IMG/VR virus record: IMGVR_UViG_3300032236_001478 | Location: 17,624-81,623 of that record | Origin: a virus | DNA length: 64,000 bases | Direction: 5' to 3' (one strand) | Shown: piece after piece, positions 34,332 to 43,229 of the stretch | Numbering within the stretch: position 1 is the first letter of the stretch | Layout: each line of letters starts with the position of its first letter | Position numbers and translations under genes: made by a program | Notes under the pieces: model-generated | What the model was told of the DNA's origin: nothing | Database searches by the model: none | The model's input: only the letters and a program-made list of their open reading frames with translations

Positions 34332-35443
34332 ATCATAGTAAACGGAGTTGGCATCGCACGAAACTTAAGAGCTTTGTTTGTGTTTTCAGCTTCGTTTGCT
34401 TTTCTTTCTAACATTTTGTCTGGACGTAATCTTTCAAGACGAGCCATTAATTCTTCAATTAATTTTGATCTTTCATCCTTACCTTCAGTAAGTAATGATT
34501 GATAATCTAATTGAACTTCGCTGTCTGGAACTTTAAGTGCTCCTGAAAATTTACCATAAATTCTACCAAGCGATTCTTTAGCATATCCTGTCATATACTT
34601 TCTTACCCAGTTTTGTGCTGGTCTATTTAAGTCATCCCAGGTAAGTTGTTGTGTCATTACATCTGAAGGTAATTTAACAATATCTTTGTTTTGTGATAAA
34701 CAAGTGTCTCTATCTTGTGTGTCGTAGTACCAATACCAAACTTTAAAGTTGTTTTGTACAATGTTTAAGAAATCAAATCGACCTCCAGGGGTATTGTATA
34801 AGTGAATATATTTTTTCCCATCAGGACCTGCAGTAATTCTATATGTACAATCGCCACCTATCAATCTATTTTTAATATTTCTGTCTTGCATTCTAGCTAA
34901 CAAATCATAAGCTGGAAGCATAAAATAAGAACCTTGAGCACCTACTTGAGCAAATCCACCCACGCCACCAAATCCAACACCACCTAATCCGCCAAATCCA
35001 CCCATGAATGGATCTACAATAGAATCTGTTAATGTAGCACGGCTAAACCATAAAAGTTCATTTATTTCTCTTCCTGCTGGAATTTCGTAAACTTGTTGAC
35101 CCGATACTAAAGTAAAGAAGTCCTTTTTAAGAATATTATCTCCGTTTGCTTGTAAACCAACAATTTTAGAATATGCATAACTAAATCTTGTTTCGTAGTT
35201 TAAATCATTTGTAATAAATGCTCTCGCTACGGACTGAGTGTCAACATTAATACCGATTAATTCACCCCATTGAGATTCAATTAACCAGTTATTTACATAT
35301 TCTTCATAATCATTAAGAGATAATTCGATGAATGTATCTAATTGTTCTTCAGTTAATTCTATACCTCTAACCGGCATCCCTAACAAATTAAGGATTTGTG
35401 AATATAGTTTTTCTTTTTCTGTTGCACTTATTGGAGTAGCCAT
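34328..35443 (-). CDS. Putative neck protein (T4 gp13-like)
   Basis: 371 aa. The N-terminal helical part (MPVRGIELTEEQLDTFIELSLNDYEEYVNNW) and the strand-rich part (KKDFFTLVSGQQVYEIPAGREINELLW) match, as I recall, a widespread T4-like neck/head-completion family; a Gly-rich loop (FMGGFGGLGGVGFGG, about 144-160) interrupts it. The gene is isolated from the other neck genes by the SNF2 gene. Preceded by TATTTATT 16 nt upstream. The gp13 name is a tentative call; another neck or completion protein is possible. Confidence 0.6.
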   Translation of the reverse strand: MATPISATEKEKLYSQILNLLGMPVRGIELTEEQLDTFIELSLNDYEEYVNNWLIESQWGELIGINVDTQSVARAFITNDLNYETRFSYAYSKIVGLQANGDNILKKDFFTLVSGQQVYEIPAGREINELLWFSRATLTDSIVDPFMGGFGGLGGVGFGGVGGFAQVGAQGSYFMLPAYDLLARMQDRNIKNRLIGGDCTYRITAGPDGKKYIHLYNTPGGRFDFLNIVQNNFKVWYWYYDTQDRDTCLSQNKDIVKLPSDVMTQQLTWDDLNRPAQNWVRKYMTGYAKESLGRIYGKFSGALKVPDSEVQLDYQSLLTEGKDERSKLIEELMARLERLRPDKMLERKANEAENTNKALKFRAMPTPFTMI

Positions 35444-35448
35444 AGACT

Positions 35449-35478
35449 TTGTTTATAAGAATAAATATCATATATTTG
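35449..35478 (+). promoter_or_regulatory. Host-type promoter for small gene
   Basis: TTG (35449-35451), 19 nt, then TATATTTG (35471-35478), an exact match to the Bacteroidota -33/-7 consensus. It lies 4 nt before the ATG at 35483, which implies a leaderless or very short-leader mRNA. Confidence 0.5.
35460..35467 (-). promoter_or_regulatory. Late-promoter-like box before neck-like gene
   Basis: Reads TATTTATT on the - strand, 16 nt before the ATG at 35443. It interleaves with the opposite-strand host-type promoter. Confidence 0.4.
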
Positions 35479-35482
35479 GGTT

Positions 35483-35680
35483 ATGAACGAAACATTATTA
35501 ACCATATTCCAAGTAGCTGGACAAAAAGATTATGAATTTTCATACAAAACAGGAACATTACCTGAAAATGTTTTTACATTAGATAAGGACAATAAAAAAT
35601 TATTTGTTTTTATTGGTAATCCTGAAGCAGAAGATTTAGATACTATTCTGAAGGACTTGTTGGTAAATCTTCAGAAATAA
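35483..35680 (+). CDS. Small hypothetical protein
   Basis: 65 aa, compact alpha/beta-like pattern. Its 3' end overlaps the convergent SNF2 gene by 38 nt. It has a host-type promoter and faces the opposite strand from its neighbours. No family recognised; existence moderately supported by the promoter and the protein-like composition. Confidence 0.5.
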   Translation: MNETLLTIFQVAGQKDYEFSYKTGTLPENVFTLDKDNKKLFVFIGNPEAEDLDTILKDLLVNLQK

Positions 35681-37424
35681 CTGCACTGATTACATCTTTG
35701 GTAAACGATTCTGAATATTCTCCTTCACCCATTACCTGGTCAATTACATTCTTCTTCTTTTGAAGGATATTGTAAATTTGCATTTCAATTGTATTCTCAA
35801 AAACAGGGTAATATACTAAGACACCTTTTGTTTGTCCGTAGCGATATGCTCTATCTTCGCCTTGTGAGTGATCCGCCGGCACAAAAGATAAGTCATTCAT
35901 AATCACAACTTCCGCAGCAGTCAATGTAAGGCCCACACCTGCTGCTTTGATGTTACCAATGAATACTCTGATTTTGTCATCGTTTTGAAACCTATCAACC
36001 GATACCTGTCTTTTATCCTTAGACATACGACCATCAACAGTTACAGAGTTCTTTTTATATTTCTCATGTATCATATCTAAAGTTAAAGTAAAGTTGGTTA
36101 AAACGATTACTTTTTTACCTTGTTCAAGACATTTATCAATTAATTCACAAGTAAATGGTACCTTTTCATAAGATATCAATTGTCTTATTTTCATAAGTCT
36201 ATTCAATGTAACCGAAATGCTTTCTTTCTTTTGATTTTCTTTGGTAATTCTCATGAACTCATCTAACTCATCGTCATATAGAGTGTTTTTAAGCTCCAAA
36301 AATACAGGGGCGATAATCTTCTCAGGGAGATCTAGGATATCTGTCTTTAATCGTCTTAAAATGATGTTCTTGGTCCTTTCTCGTAGCTCATCTAGATTGC
36401 TAGATCCGCTAGTGTTCCAAATCTTTTTATTTCCAACAGTAAATTGGAAGCCCTTACAATATCTACGAACATAGTTTTGCCAATTAAGGGTTAAAGGTGA
36501 TCTAACAATCTTAAGTAAGTTAAAATAGTTTATAGGTCTTGAAGTCATTGGTGTACCCGTGAGCAACCATACTTTAGGTATTTTTTCTAAAATGTCATTC
36601 AATAACTTGGTTCGCTGCGCTGTGCTGTTAGATATATAATGCGCTTCGTCCACTATCGCTAATTCAAACTTTTCATTTGTAATTAATTTATATGCATCGC
36701 TATCCTCACTCTTTTCAGTTGTATGGAAGTTTTTAAGAATATCGTAGTTAATAATGTAGAAATCAAAAGTTGAACCCCATTTTCTACCCTCAACAATTAA
36801 AATACGTCTATTTGTGTAGTTTTTAATCTCTCTTTCCCAGTTAATCTTTAATGATGCTGGACATACAATCAATACTTTCTTAGCTTCACTTTCAATCGAA
36901 GCGAGAACCGCAGCGGTAGTTTTACCAAGACCCATGTCATCGGCTAAAATGAACCTATCATTAGCCAAAAGACGTTCAATAGCAATTTTTTGATGCTCCA
37001 TTGGTGGTCTTACATCATATTTTGAATAATCAATAACTCTATTAAGTTTTTTTTCTTCAGCAAGTAATGCAAACTTAGGTATCCACATTGCAGATAACGC
37101 TTCGCTTTCAAAAAGTCTTCCCCATATATGAAATGCTTTGTCAGAATCACATAATAATTTCTCAACCCATACTTTTTCAGGGGCTTTAGACAATAGTTTA
37201 TCTTCTTTTAACTTTTCAGCAAAGCTTGCGTCTAGGTTAACAAACTTCCTAGCTACTTTAGGAATGGTATTTTGATGTTTTAAAACATAATCTGCTTGTG
37301 TTCTAGTTAGCGCATAGTTTTTATTGTCAAAAAGTCTCCTTTTCCACTCCAATATTTGATTATTAGATCCAGAATAAGATGTTAATATCTCTCTAGCTTC
37401 AATTTCAGGTATTTTAGTGCTCAT
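35643..37424 (-). CDS. SNF2-family DNA helicase/translocase
   Basis: 593 aa from the ATG at 37424 (a longer reading frame starting at 37496 lacks support: it would span the late box and the divergent gene's start). N-terminal half: Q-like MEHQKIAIERLL, Walker A DDMGLGKTT, motif II IVDEAHYIS, motif III LLTGTPMTSRP. C-terminal half: NRLMKIRQLISYEK, VIVLTNFTLTLD, then motif V/VI GVGLTLTAA and DRAYRYGQT. This is the SMARCAL1/HARP-like type of phage SNF2 protein, which may remodel forks or displace proteins, possibly replacing T4 UvsW or Dda. Preceded by TATTTATA. Confidence 0.9.
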   Translation of the reverse strand: MSTKIPEIEAREILTSYSGSNNQILEWKRRLFDNKNYALTRTQADYVLKHQNTIPKVARKFVNLDASFAEKLKEDKLLSKAPEKVWVEKLLCDSDKAFHIWGRLFESEALSAMWIPKFALLAEEKKLNRVIDYSKYDVRPPMEHQKIAIERLLANDRFILADDMGLGKTTAAVLASIESEAKKVLIVCPASLKINWEREIKNYTNRRILIVEGRKWGSTFDFYIINYDILKNFHTTEKSEDSDAYKLITNEKFELAIVDEAHYISNSTAQRTKLLNDILEKIPKVWLLTGTPMTSRPINYFNLLKIVRSPLTLNWQNYVRRYCKGFQFTVGNKKIWNTSGSSNLDELRERTKNIILRRLKTDILDLPEKIIAPVFLELKNTLYDDELDEFMRITKENQKKESISVTLNRLMKIRQLISYEKVPFTCELIDKCLEQGKKVIVLTNFTLTLDMIHEKYKKNSVTVDGRMSKDKRQVSVDRFQNDDKIRVFIGNIKAAGVGLTLTAAEVVIMNDLSFVPADHSQGEDRAYRYGQTKGVLVYYPVFENTIEMQIYNILQKKKNVIDQVMGEGEYSESFTKDVISAVISEDLPTSPSE

Positions 37425-37434
37425 ATTAAAGAAA

Positions 37435-37442
37435 TATAAATA
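37435..37442 (-). promoter_or_regulatory. Late-promoter-like box before SNF2 gene
   Basis: Reads TATTTATA on the - strand, 10 nt before the ATG at 37424; divergent from the + box at 37463. Confidence 0.5.
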
Positions 37443-37462
37443 ATAACAATCACTTTGTGTAC

Positions 37463-37470
37463 TATTTATT
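37463..37470 (+). promoter_or_regulatory. Late-promoter-like box, 3 nt from start codon
   Basis: TATTTATT followed by GGT and ATG at 37474. Too close for a normal leader. Confidence 0.45.
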
Positions 37471-37473
37471 GGT

Positions 37474-37986
37474 ATGAATAACAAATTACCAATCACCCGT
37501 TTAGGTAAGTTTTTCTCTAACGAAGACTTTGATTTACAGATACAAATAGGTCAGGAATATTTGAGTGGTGACTTGAATATGAAGCTTGTTTTATTCCGTG
37601 TGGATAGACAAAAGACAAGTAATGATGATGTATATGGTGAAGTTGGGGCTGATGAGATCAAGTATTTCCCTCCAGTTGAGTTTAATGCATTAGTTAGAAT
37701 TGATGCACCAACTAATAAATCATATAAATCTGGTTTAATGAGATACAATGAACCAGGAAATATGACTATATCTGTTTACTTAAAGCAATTAGAAGATTTG
37801 GGTGTTGAAATTAAGTACGGAGATTATATTGGTTATCCTGAAACTGAAGAGAGAATGAGATATTATACAGTTACAAATGACGGTAAGGTTACTTCAGACA
37901 ATAAACACAACTTATTTGGTTATAGACCATATTATAGAACAATAACTTGTACACCAGCACAAGAAAAAGAATTTAGAGGAGTATAA
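37474..37986 (+). CDS. Putative neck/head-completion protein
   Basis: 170 aa, alpha/beta, with VYGEVGADEIKYFPPVEFNALV (about 54-75) and GDYIGYPETEERMRYYTVTNDG (about 117-137). I recall related short proteins next to tail completion genes in T4-like phages, but I cannot name the T4 equivalent (gp14 is possible). It is one base from the next gene, so it is probably one unit with the tail-completion protein. Confidence 0.6.
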   Translation: MNNKLPITRLGKFFSNEDFDLQIQIGQEYLSGDLNMKLVLFRVDRQKTSNDDVYGEVGADEIKYFPPVEFNALVRIDAPTNKSYKSGLMRYNEPGNMTISVYLKQLEDLGVEIKYGDYIGYPETEERMRYYTVTNDGKVTSDNKHNLFGYRPYYRTITCTPAQEKEFRGV

Positions 37987-37987
37987 C

Positions 37988-39220
37988 ATGCCATTACCAA
38001 GAAGAAAAACAGACATACAGATTTACAAGGGTAAAGAGTTGACAGATAGAAGACAGGAGATGTTGAACATGATTACCAAAGAAAACACCTATCTTCCTGA
38101 GCCAATTTTACATGATGACCTAGATAGAGGTATGTTAGATTTCATTAACAATAATTTCAAAATTGTTAGTGATGGTAAAACAATTCCAGTTATACAAAAG
38201 ATTTTAACAATTCAAAGATGGGCGGAAGTTTTAAATAATTGGGAGTTTGCTGATGACGATAATAACATGAAAGTACCTTTTATAGGTATAATCAGAAGAC
38301 CAGATGTTCAACCTGGCACAAATCCATCAATTACAAGAACAATACCACAAAGGTTGCCAGTACACTACGCGACCGTAGCGACTTGGAATGGAACACAAAT
38401 GGGTGCTGACGTTTACAAAATACCTCAGCCCGTAGCGATTGATATTAGCTTTGATGTTACGATTGTGTGTAGTAAAATTAGAGAACTTAATAAGTTGAAC
38501 AAAACTGTAATGCAAATTTTTTCATCTAGACAAGCTTACACAACAGTAAAAGGTCACTATATTCCTATTGTTTTGGAAAAGGTTGAGGATAATTCACCTA
38601 TTGATCAAATTGATGGTCGTAGATTTTATCTACAAAACTATTCGTTTACAATGTTAGGATTTTTAATCGATGAAGAAGAGTTTGAGGTAAAACCAGCCGT
38701 AAGTAGGTTCATGTTACTTACTGAATTTATAAAATCGAATAATTATGCTAAAAAGTTTATCAATAAATTAATTAACATAGTTGTTGCAACATTTAGAGCA
38801 GATGGAATGCAAACCTCATTCAGTGTGGGTGAATCTATAGCAATCCTATTTAATGTGGAAATCAATGGTTTGATACAAGAAAGGGATGTTGACTATTATC
38901 ATATTGTTGGAACATCTAAAATTACTTTTGATACGGCACCATACCAAGGAAGTGTAATTACAATCAAGTATTATGCAGGTAAAAGTAGCGTTCTTATTGA
39001 CAACTATGGTAAACAATTACAAGTTGCGACTGAAAACTTCTATTATAGTGATAGTTTAATATTCCCAACTATAAATGGTATCAATAGTGTTGTAAGTGTA
39101 GACGTTAATGGTATTGCTCAAGAAGAAAATGTTGGATTTGAAATCCATACAGCAACTAGCATCAAATTATTAGCCACACCTTTGGTTGGGTGGAAAGTAG
39201 GTATCACTTACTTATATTAA
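37988..39220 (+). CDS. Putative tail terminator / sheath-completion protein (gp15-like)
   Basis: 410 aa. The central part (PQPVAIDISFDVTIVCSKI, then MQIFSSRQAYTTVKGHYIPIVLE) and YLQNYSFTMLGFLIDEEEFEVKPAVSR (about 213-240) resemble the gp15-type tail terminator of T4-like phages. The C-terminal 150 residues are two related beta modules that T4 gp15 lacks. The position before the sheath gene fits. Its stop overlaps the convergent small gene by four bases. Confidence 0.6.
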   Translation: MPLPRRKTDIQIYKGKELTDRRQEMLNMITKENTYLPEPILHDDLDRGMLDFINNNFKIVSDGKTIPVIQKILTIQRWAEVLNNWEFADDDNNMKVPFIGIIRRPDVQPGTNPSITRTIPQRLPVHYATVATWNGTQMGADVYKIPQPVAIDISFDVTIVCSKIRELNKLNKTVMQIFSSRQAYTTVKGHYIPIVLEKVEDNSPIDQIDGRRFYLQNYSFTMLGFLIDEEEFEVKPAVSRFMLLTEFIKSNNYAKKFINKLINIVVATFRADGMQTSFSVGESIAILFNVEINGLIQERDVDYYHIVGTSKITFDTAPYQGSVITIKYYAGKSSVLIDNYGKQLQVATENFYYSDSLIFPTINGINSVVSVDVNGIAQEENVGFEIHTATSIKLLATPLVGWKVGITYLY

Positions 39221-39375
39221 GATTCACCGTAAATGTCTTTTTTCTTGGGTTTACAGGTCTCATCTATTAGTTTTTCAAGAACTCTGTAAATTTTAAGCCC
39301 TTGTTTAGCACAATAGTCTTTTAATAAGTCATGATGTTTCTCACTTATTTTAACATTTTTTGTTTTCATTTTCAT
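39217..39375 (-). CDS. Small ribbon-helix-helix-like protein
   Basis: 52 aa, not obvious from standard length cutoffs. KNVKISEKHHDLLKDYCAKQ and a GLKIYRVLEKLIDETC helix match the strand-helix-turn-helix layout of Arc/MetJ-type ribbon-helix-helix DNA-binding proteins. Start chosen at the ATG at 39375 (alternative at 39369). The C-terminus is Lys-rich. It is antisense in the gap between tail-completion and sheath genes, beside a perfect 10-bp tandem repeat. RHH proteins are often autorepressors; that role is inferred here. Confidence 0.7.
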   Translation of the reverse strand: MKMKTKNVKISEKHHDLLKDYCAKQGLKIYRVLEKLIDETCKPKKKDIYGES

Positions 39376-39382
39376 ATCTAAA

Positions 39383-39390
39383 GATAAATA
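39383..39390 (-). promoter_or_regulatory. Late-promoter-like box before RHH-like gene
   Basis: Reads TATTTATC on the - strand, 7 nt before the ATG at 39375. One mismatch from the motif. Confidence 0.4.
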
Positions 39391-39410
39391 AGGATAAAAT
39401 AGGATAAAAT
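39391..39410. repeat. Tandem 10-bp repeat AGGATAAAAT, possible operator
   Basis: Two exact adjacent copies of AGGATAAAAT, abutting the box of the small RHH-like gene. A short inverted pair (ACTAT, CTAA, ATAGT) follows at 39411-39424. Adjacent direct repeats are the usual operator form for RHH repressors. Confidence 0.5.
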
Positions 39411-39457
39411 ACTATCTAAATAGTGAAAATCTTGGAAATCTTTGTTGAAATCAAAGA

Positions 39458-39465
39458 TATTTATA
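39458..39465 (+). promoter_or_regulatory. Late-promoter-like box before tail sheath gene
   Basis: TATTTATA, 33 nt before the ATG at 39499. Confidence 0.55.
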
Positions 39466-39498
39466 AGTTAAATAATAAATTTTTAATTAAATCAATCA

Positions 39499-42351
39499 AT
39501 GGCAAATTCAAACAAAGTCTTCGTTTCTCCTGGTGTTTATACCTCAGAAACAGATTTAACTTTCGTGGCACAGAGTGTAGGTGTTACAACATTAGGTTTA
39601 GTTGGTGAGACTTTACAAGGTCCAGCATTTGAACCTGTGTTAATATCTGATTTTACTACCTTCAAAACATACTTTGGTGGTACTTCACCAATTGTTGACA
39701 TAAACGGATACCCAAAATATGGTCTACCGTATGTCGCAAAAGCATATTTACAAGAATCTAACCAATTATTCGTAACTCGTATTTTGGGATTAACTGGCTA
39801 CATGGCAGGTGTAACTTATGGTATTACTGCTTTAGGTGGTATGACTGTTGATTTAACATCATATGGTACTACAACTGGAACAGCAAATCCACATACTCAT
39901 GCTGCAATGACTGGTGGTACTTTTTATCATGAATTAACTGGATATACATCTGTAAATGGTAATTCATTTGCAGCATATATTGAAGCTCATTATAGTGGTA
40001 TTACAAATGCAGACAATGGTAAATGGTTTACAATAGGTGCAATTCCTAGTGGACACACTCCAGGCGGTACTCAATTAGTTTCTCCATTAACTGGAAGATT
40101 AGTTGACAATACAACAAATGGTAAAGAGTGGTATAATATTTTAACAAATGGTGTTGATGAAGTTTACACATATGTGTTTGTTTATAATAGTGGTGACACA
40201 TCATTCCACGTAACAAAATACACATTTGATGCTATGGTAAATCAAGATTACGATGGTAAAGTGGTGTGTTTATTGAGATCAAGAGGTCAATATCATAGAG
40301 AAAACTTAGTTTATCAAGTTACAGGTAATGAGGCAGTTTCTATTACAACACCTAACAATATGACAATAAACCCAAAAGCAGAATTTACAATTTCTGTAAC
40401 TCCTGATACTGGCGGAACAAAAACATATACTATTTCTTTGGATAATACTGATACAAAATATGTAACTAAAGTATTAGGTGTAGATCCATTTGATAAAGAA
40501 ATGGGTGCATATCCATTATACACTTACGAGGCGTATCCAAATTTAATTTCCCAATTATATTCAAAAGGTTTAATTAGAGGTTTAAATACAAATATTGTTT
40601 CTCAAGATGAGGGAACTGATTTTGTTGGACAATATCAACATCCAGTATCTCCAATGGTAGTTTCTGAAGTAAGAGGTGGTGTAGTTACAGATTTATTTAG
40701 TTTCATTGCAGTTTCTGATGGTGATGCCGGTAACTATATCAACAAAATCAGTATTGAAAATATTAACTTAAACACAGGTGAATTTGATGTACTTATTCGT
40801 AGTTTTAATGATAGTGACGATAACGTAGTTGCTGTTGAAACATACAAAAGATGTACAATGGACCCAACTGCTCCTGGTTTCATCGGTAAAAAAATAGGTA
40901 CTGCAGATGGTTTATATACATTGAATAGCAAATATGTAATGTTAGTTTTAGCTGATAATTTTGCTACAGACGCAATTCCTGCAGGATTTAAAGGATGTTA
41001 TACTAAAGATAATATTGGTGGTCTTGTTTATAAAACTGAGTATCACCAATCTGGTGATGTGGTATCTTACTTATCTGATGGTACACCAGTTATCACAAAT
41101 GGTGATAAAGTTAAAAGAACAAGCTTAGGTTTAAGTTCATCATCTCAAAGTGGTGCAAGTTATGATAATGACATGTTCAAATACAAAGGTGCTTCTTCTT
41201 TAAGTGGTGTTACTACTTTCGGTTTCCACCTTTCATCTAATGCATCTGGAATTGTTGATAATTCTGACAACGTTTTATTCAAAACAACTCCTTATGATTT
41301 AGAAGGTCAATCTGGAACATACAATCCATTAACAGCAACAACATATTGTAAATTTACAATGCCTATGTTTGGTGGTTTTGACGGTTGGGATATCTACAGA
41401 CAAACAAGAACAAATACTGATCAATACATTTTTGGTAAACCTGATTATACATCTGGAAATACTTTAAATGGTGGTGTATTCAGTACTACAATTCCTAACT
41501 CTGATTACTATTCTTTTTTACAAGGTATTCAAACATTTGCAAACCCAGAAGCAGTTAATATCAACGTATTTGCAACTCCAGGTATCGATTGGTCAAACAA
41601 TTTATCTTTAGTTACACAAGCAATTGATATGATTGAAAACGATAGAGCAGATTCACTTTATATTATTGATTCACCTAATGATACTGATGTTAATTCAATC
41701 ACTTCTTCATTCTATGATCAAGGAATTGATAGTAACTATTCAGCAACATACTGGCCTTGGATACAAATTTTAGATGCGGATAACGCAACTCAATTGTTCA
41801 TACCTCCAACAGGTGAAGTAGTTAAGAATATAGCATTAACAGATAACGTAGCTTATCCTTGGTTCGCAGTAGCGGGATATACAAGAGGTTTAGTTAAATC
41901 TATTAAGGCAGCTAAAAAATTAACATTAGACGATAGAGATAATTTATATAAAAATAGAATTAACCCTATTGCTACTTTCTCTGATACCGGAACTATTATT
42001 TGGGGTAACAAAACTCTTCAAATTAGAGAATCTGCGTTGGATAGAATTAATGTTAGAAGATTGTTACTAAGAGCAAGAAAATTAATTTCTGCTGTTGCAG
42101 TTAGATTGTTATTTGAACAAAATGATGATACTGTAAGACAAGAATTCTTAAGATTAGTAAATCCAATCTTAGATGCTATTAAAAAAGAAAGAGGTTTAAC
42201 AGATTTCCGTGTAACGGTATCTAGTGATCCTTCGGATATAGATAATAATTTGATGGTTGGTAAAATATTCATAAAACCAACTAGATCATTAGAATATATA
42301 GATCTGAATTTCGTAATAACTCCAACTGGAGCTTCATTCGAAAACGTATAA
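39499..42351 (+). CDS. 18: Tail sheath protein (T4 gp18-like)
   Basis: 950 aa contractile sheath subunit. N-terminus FVSPGVYTSETDLTFVAQSVG is the conserved sheath start. The C-terminal part carries the sheath-family segment KKLTLDDRDNLYKNRINPIATF (about 804-825), RKLISAVAVRLLFEQND and the final LRLVNPILDAIKKERGL. T4 gp18 is 659 aa; the extra length lies in a Thr/Gly-rich middle insertion (about 100-400), probably surface domains. Followed by a strong terminator, then the tube gene. Confidence 0.95.
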   Translation: MANSNKVFVSPGVYTSETDLTFVAQSVGVTTLGLVGETLQGPAFEPVLISDFTTFKTYFGGTSPIVDINGYPKYGLPYVAKAYLQESNQLFVTRILGLTGYMAGVTYGITALGGMTVDLTSYGTTTGTANPHTHAAMTGGTFYHELTGYTSVNGNSFAAYIEAHYSGITNADNGKWFTIGAIPSGHTPGGTQLVSPLTGRLVDNTTNGKEWYNILTNGVDEVYTYVFVYNSGDTSFHVTKYTFDAMVNQDYDGKVVCLLRSRGQYHRENLVYQVTGNEAVSITTPNNMTINPKAEFTISVTPDTGGTKTYTISLDNTDTKYVTKVLGVDPFDKEMGAYPLYTYEAYPNLISQLYSKGLIRGLNTNIVSQDEGTDFVGQYQHPVSPMVVSEVRGGVVTDLFSFIAVSDGDAGNYINKISIENINLNTGEFDVLIRSFNDSDDNVVAVETYKRCTMDPTAPGFIGKKIGTADGLYTLNSKYVMLVLADNFATDAIPAGFKGCYTKDNIGGLVYKTEYHQSGDVVSYLSDGTPVITNGDKVKRTSLGLSSSSQSGASYDNDMFKYKGASSLSGVTTFGFHLSSNASGIVDNSDNVLFKTTPYDLEGQSGTYNPLTATTYCKFTMPMFGGFDGWDIYRQTRTNTDQYIFGKPDYTSGNTLNGGVFSTTIPNSDYYSFLQGIQTFANPEAVNINVFATPGIDWSNNLSLVTQAIDMIENDRADSLYIIDSPNDTDVNSITSSFYDQGIDSNYSATYWPWIQILDADNATQLFIPPTGEVVKNIALTDNVAYPWFAVAGYTRGLVKSIKAAKKLTLDDRDNLYKNRINPIATFSDTGTIIWGNKTLQIRESALDRINVRRLLLRARKLISAVAVRLLFEQNDDTVRQEFLRLVNPILDAIKKERGLTDFRVTVSSDPSDIDNNLMVGKIFIKPTRSLEYIDLNFVITPTGASFENV

Positions 42352-42372
42352 AATATAATAAAAACAATTAAG

Positions 42373-42407
42373 TGGGGGATAGGCATAGTATCCCCCATTT
42401 TAATTTT
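42373..42407 (+). terminator. Intrinsic terminator after sheath gene
   Basis: TGGGGGATA (42373-42381) and TATCCCCCA (42389-42397) make a perfect 9-bp stem with loop GGCATAG, followed by TTTTAATTTT. Very strong. Confidence 0.9.
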
Positions 42408-42578
42408 GCTGAGGTAAGGATATCGTAATTCCAATAATTTTTTTAGTATTTTTTATGATTATTTTATAAGAATTATTGGTTAAGAATAGAAAATAGTTTG
42501 AGGATATGCAAAAAGCTACGATTTTTTTTTGACAAAGTCAAATTTCAACCCCAAATTAAAATATTTTAAATAACGATA

Positions 42579-42586
42579 TATTTATC
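42579..42586 (+). promoter_or_regulatory. Late-promoter-like box before tail tube gene
   Basis: TATTTATC, 36 nt before the ATG at 42623. The 271-bp gap after the sheath gene otherwise holds only the terminator and A/T-rich sequence. Confidence 0.45.
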
Positions 42587-42622
42587 TAAAAGCAAATAAA
42601 CTAAAAACTAATATAGAAAAAA

Positions 42623-43111
42623 ATGGCTGATTTATTAATGAAAATGCCGGTTCCATACGAACCAAAACGTAAAAATAGGTTTATCTTAAGATTTGATTCA
42701 TCTTTAGGTATAAATGAGTGGTATGTTCAATCAACTGCTCGTCCTAGTGCTAAAATTGGTGTTACTCCAATACCATTCTTAAACACATCAACTTACGTTG
42801 CTGGTAGATTTGAGTGGAACACTATTAAAGTTACATTTAGAGATCCAATCGGTCCTTCAGCTGCTCAAGCTTTAATGGAATGGTTCCGTTTACACGCTGA
42901 ATCAGTTACAGGTAGAATGGGATATGCAGCAGGTTACAAAAAAGACGTTGAATTAGACATGTTAGATCCAACAGGTGTTGTGGTTGAAAAATGGATATTA
43001 CAACAATGTTTCTTAGAAGATGTTAACTTTGGTGAATTATCATATGACCAGGATGGTTTAGCGACTGTAGATGCTACTTTGAGAATGGATAGATGTATTT
43101 TAGTATACTAA
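42623..43111 (+). CDS. 19: Tail tube protein (T4 gp19-like)
   Basis: 162 aa, the length of T4 gp19 (163 aa). Conserved features include KRKNRFILRFDSSLGINEWYVQS near the start and WNTIKVTFRDPIGPSAAQAL (about 74-93). It forms the rigid tube inside the sheath. Lies after the sheath gene with terminators on both sides, so it is a single-gene unit and may be expressed at high level. Leader has no Shine-Dalgarno. Confidence 0.93.
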   Translation: MADLLMKMPVPYEPKRKNRFILRFDSSLGINEWYVQSTARPSAKIGVTPIPFLNTSTYVAGRFEWNTIKVTFRDPIGPSAAQALMEWFRLHAESVTGRMGYAAGYKKDVELDMLDPTGVVVEKWILQQCFLEDVNFGELSYDQDGLATVDATLRMDRCILVY

Positions 43112-43133
43112 TACACTTAACATATTGATTTAC

Positions 43134-43186
43134 AATCCATTATAATTATTGTTCCATGTGGAACGTAGTTATAATGGATTTTTTTA
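43134..43186 (+). terminator. Intrinsic terminator after tube gene
   Basis: AATCCATTATAA (43134-43145) pairs with TTATAATGGATT (43169-43180), with an inner hairpin GTTCC-ATGT-GGAAC (43151-43164), then TTTTTTT. Strong. Confidence 0.88.
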
Positions 43187-43229
43187 TTTAAAACTTTACT
43201 TTACAATAGTTATTGTTTAAACTAGATAC

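Noticed and set aside
42431-42479. Inverted repeat CCAATAATT...AATTATTGG
   Set aside because: Nine-base arms 31 nt apart in A/T-rich sequence can occur by chance; no T tract.
42529-42541. TTGAC-AAA-GTCAA palindrome in the sheath-tube gap
   Set aside because: Too short and isolated to call an operator; no matching -10 element at a convincing distance.
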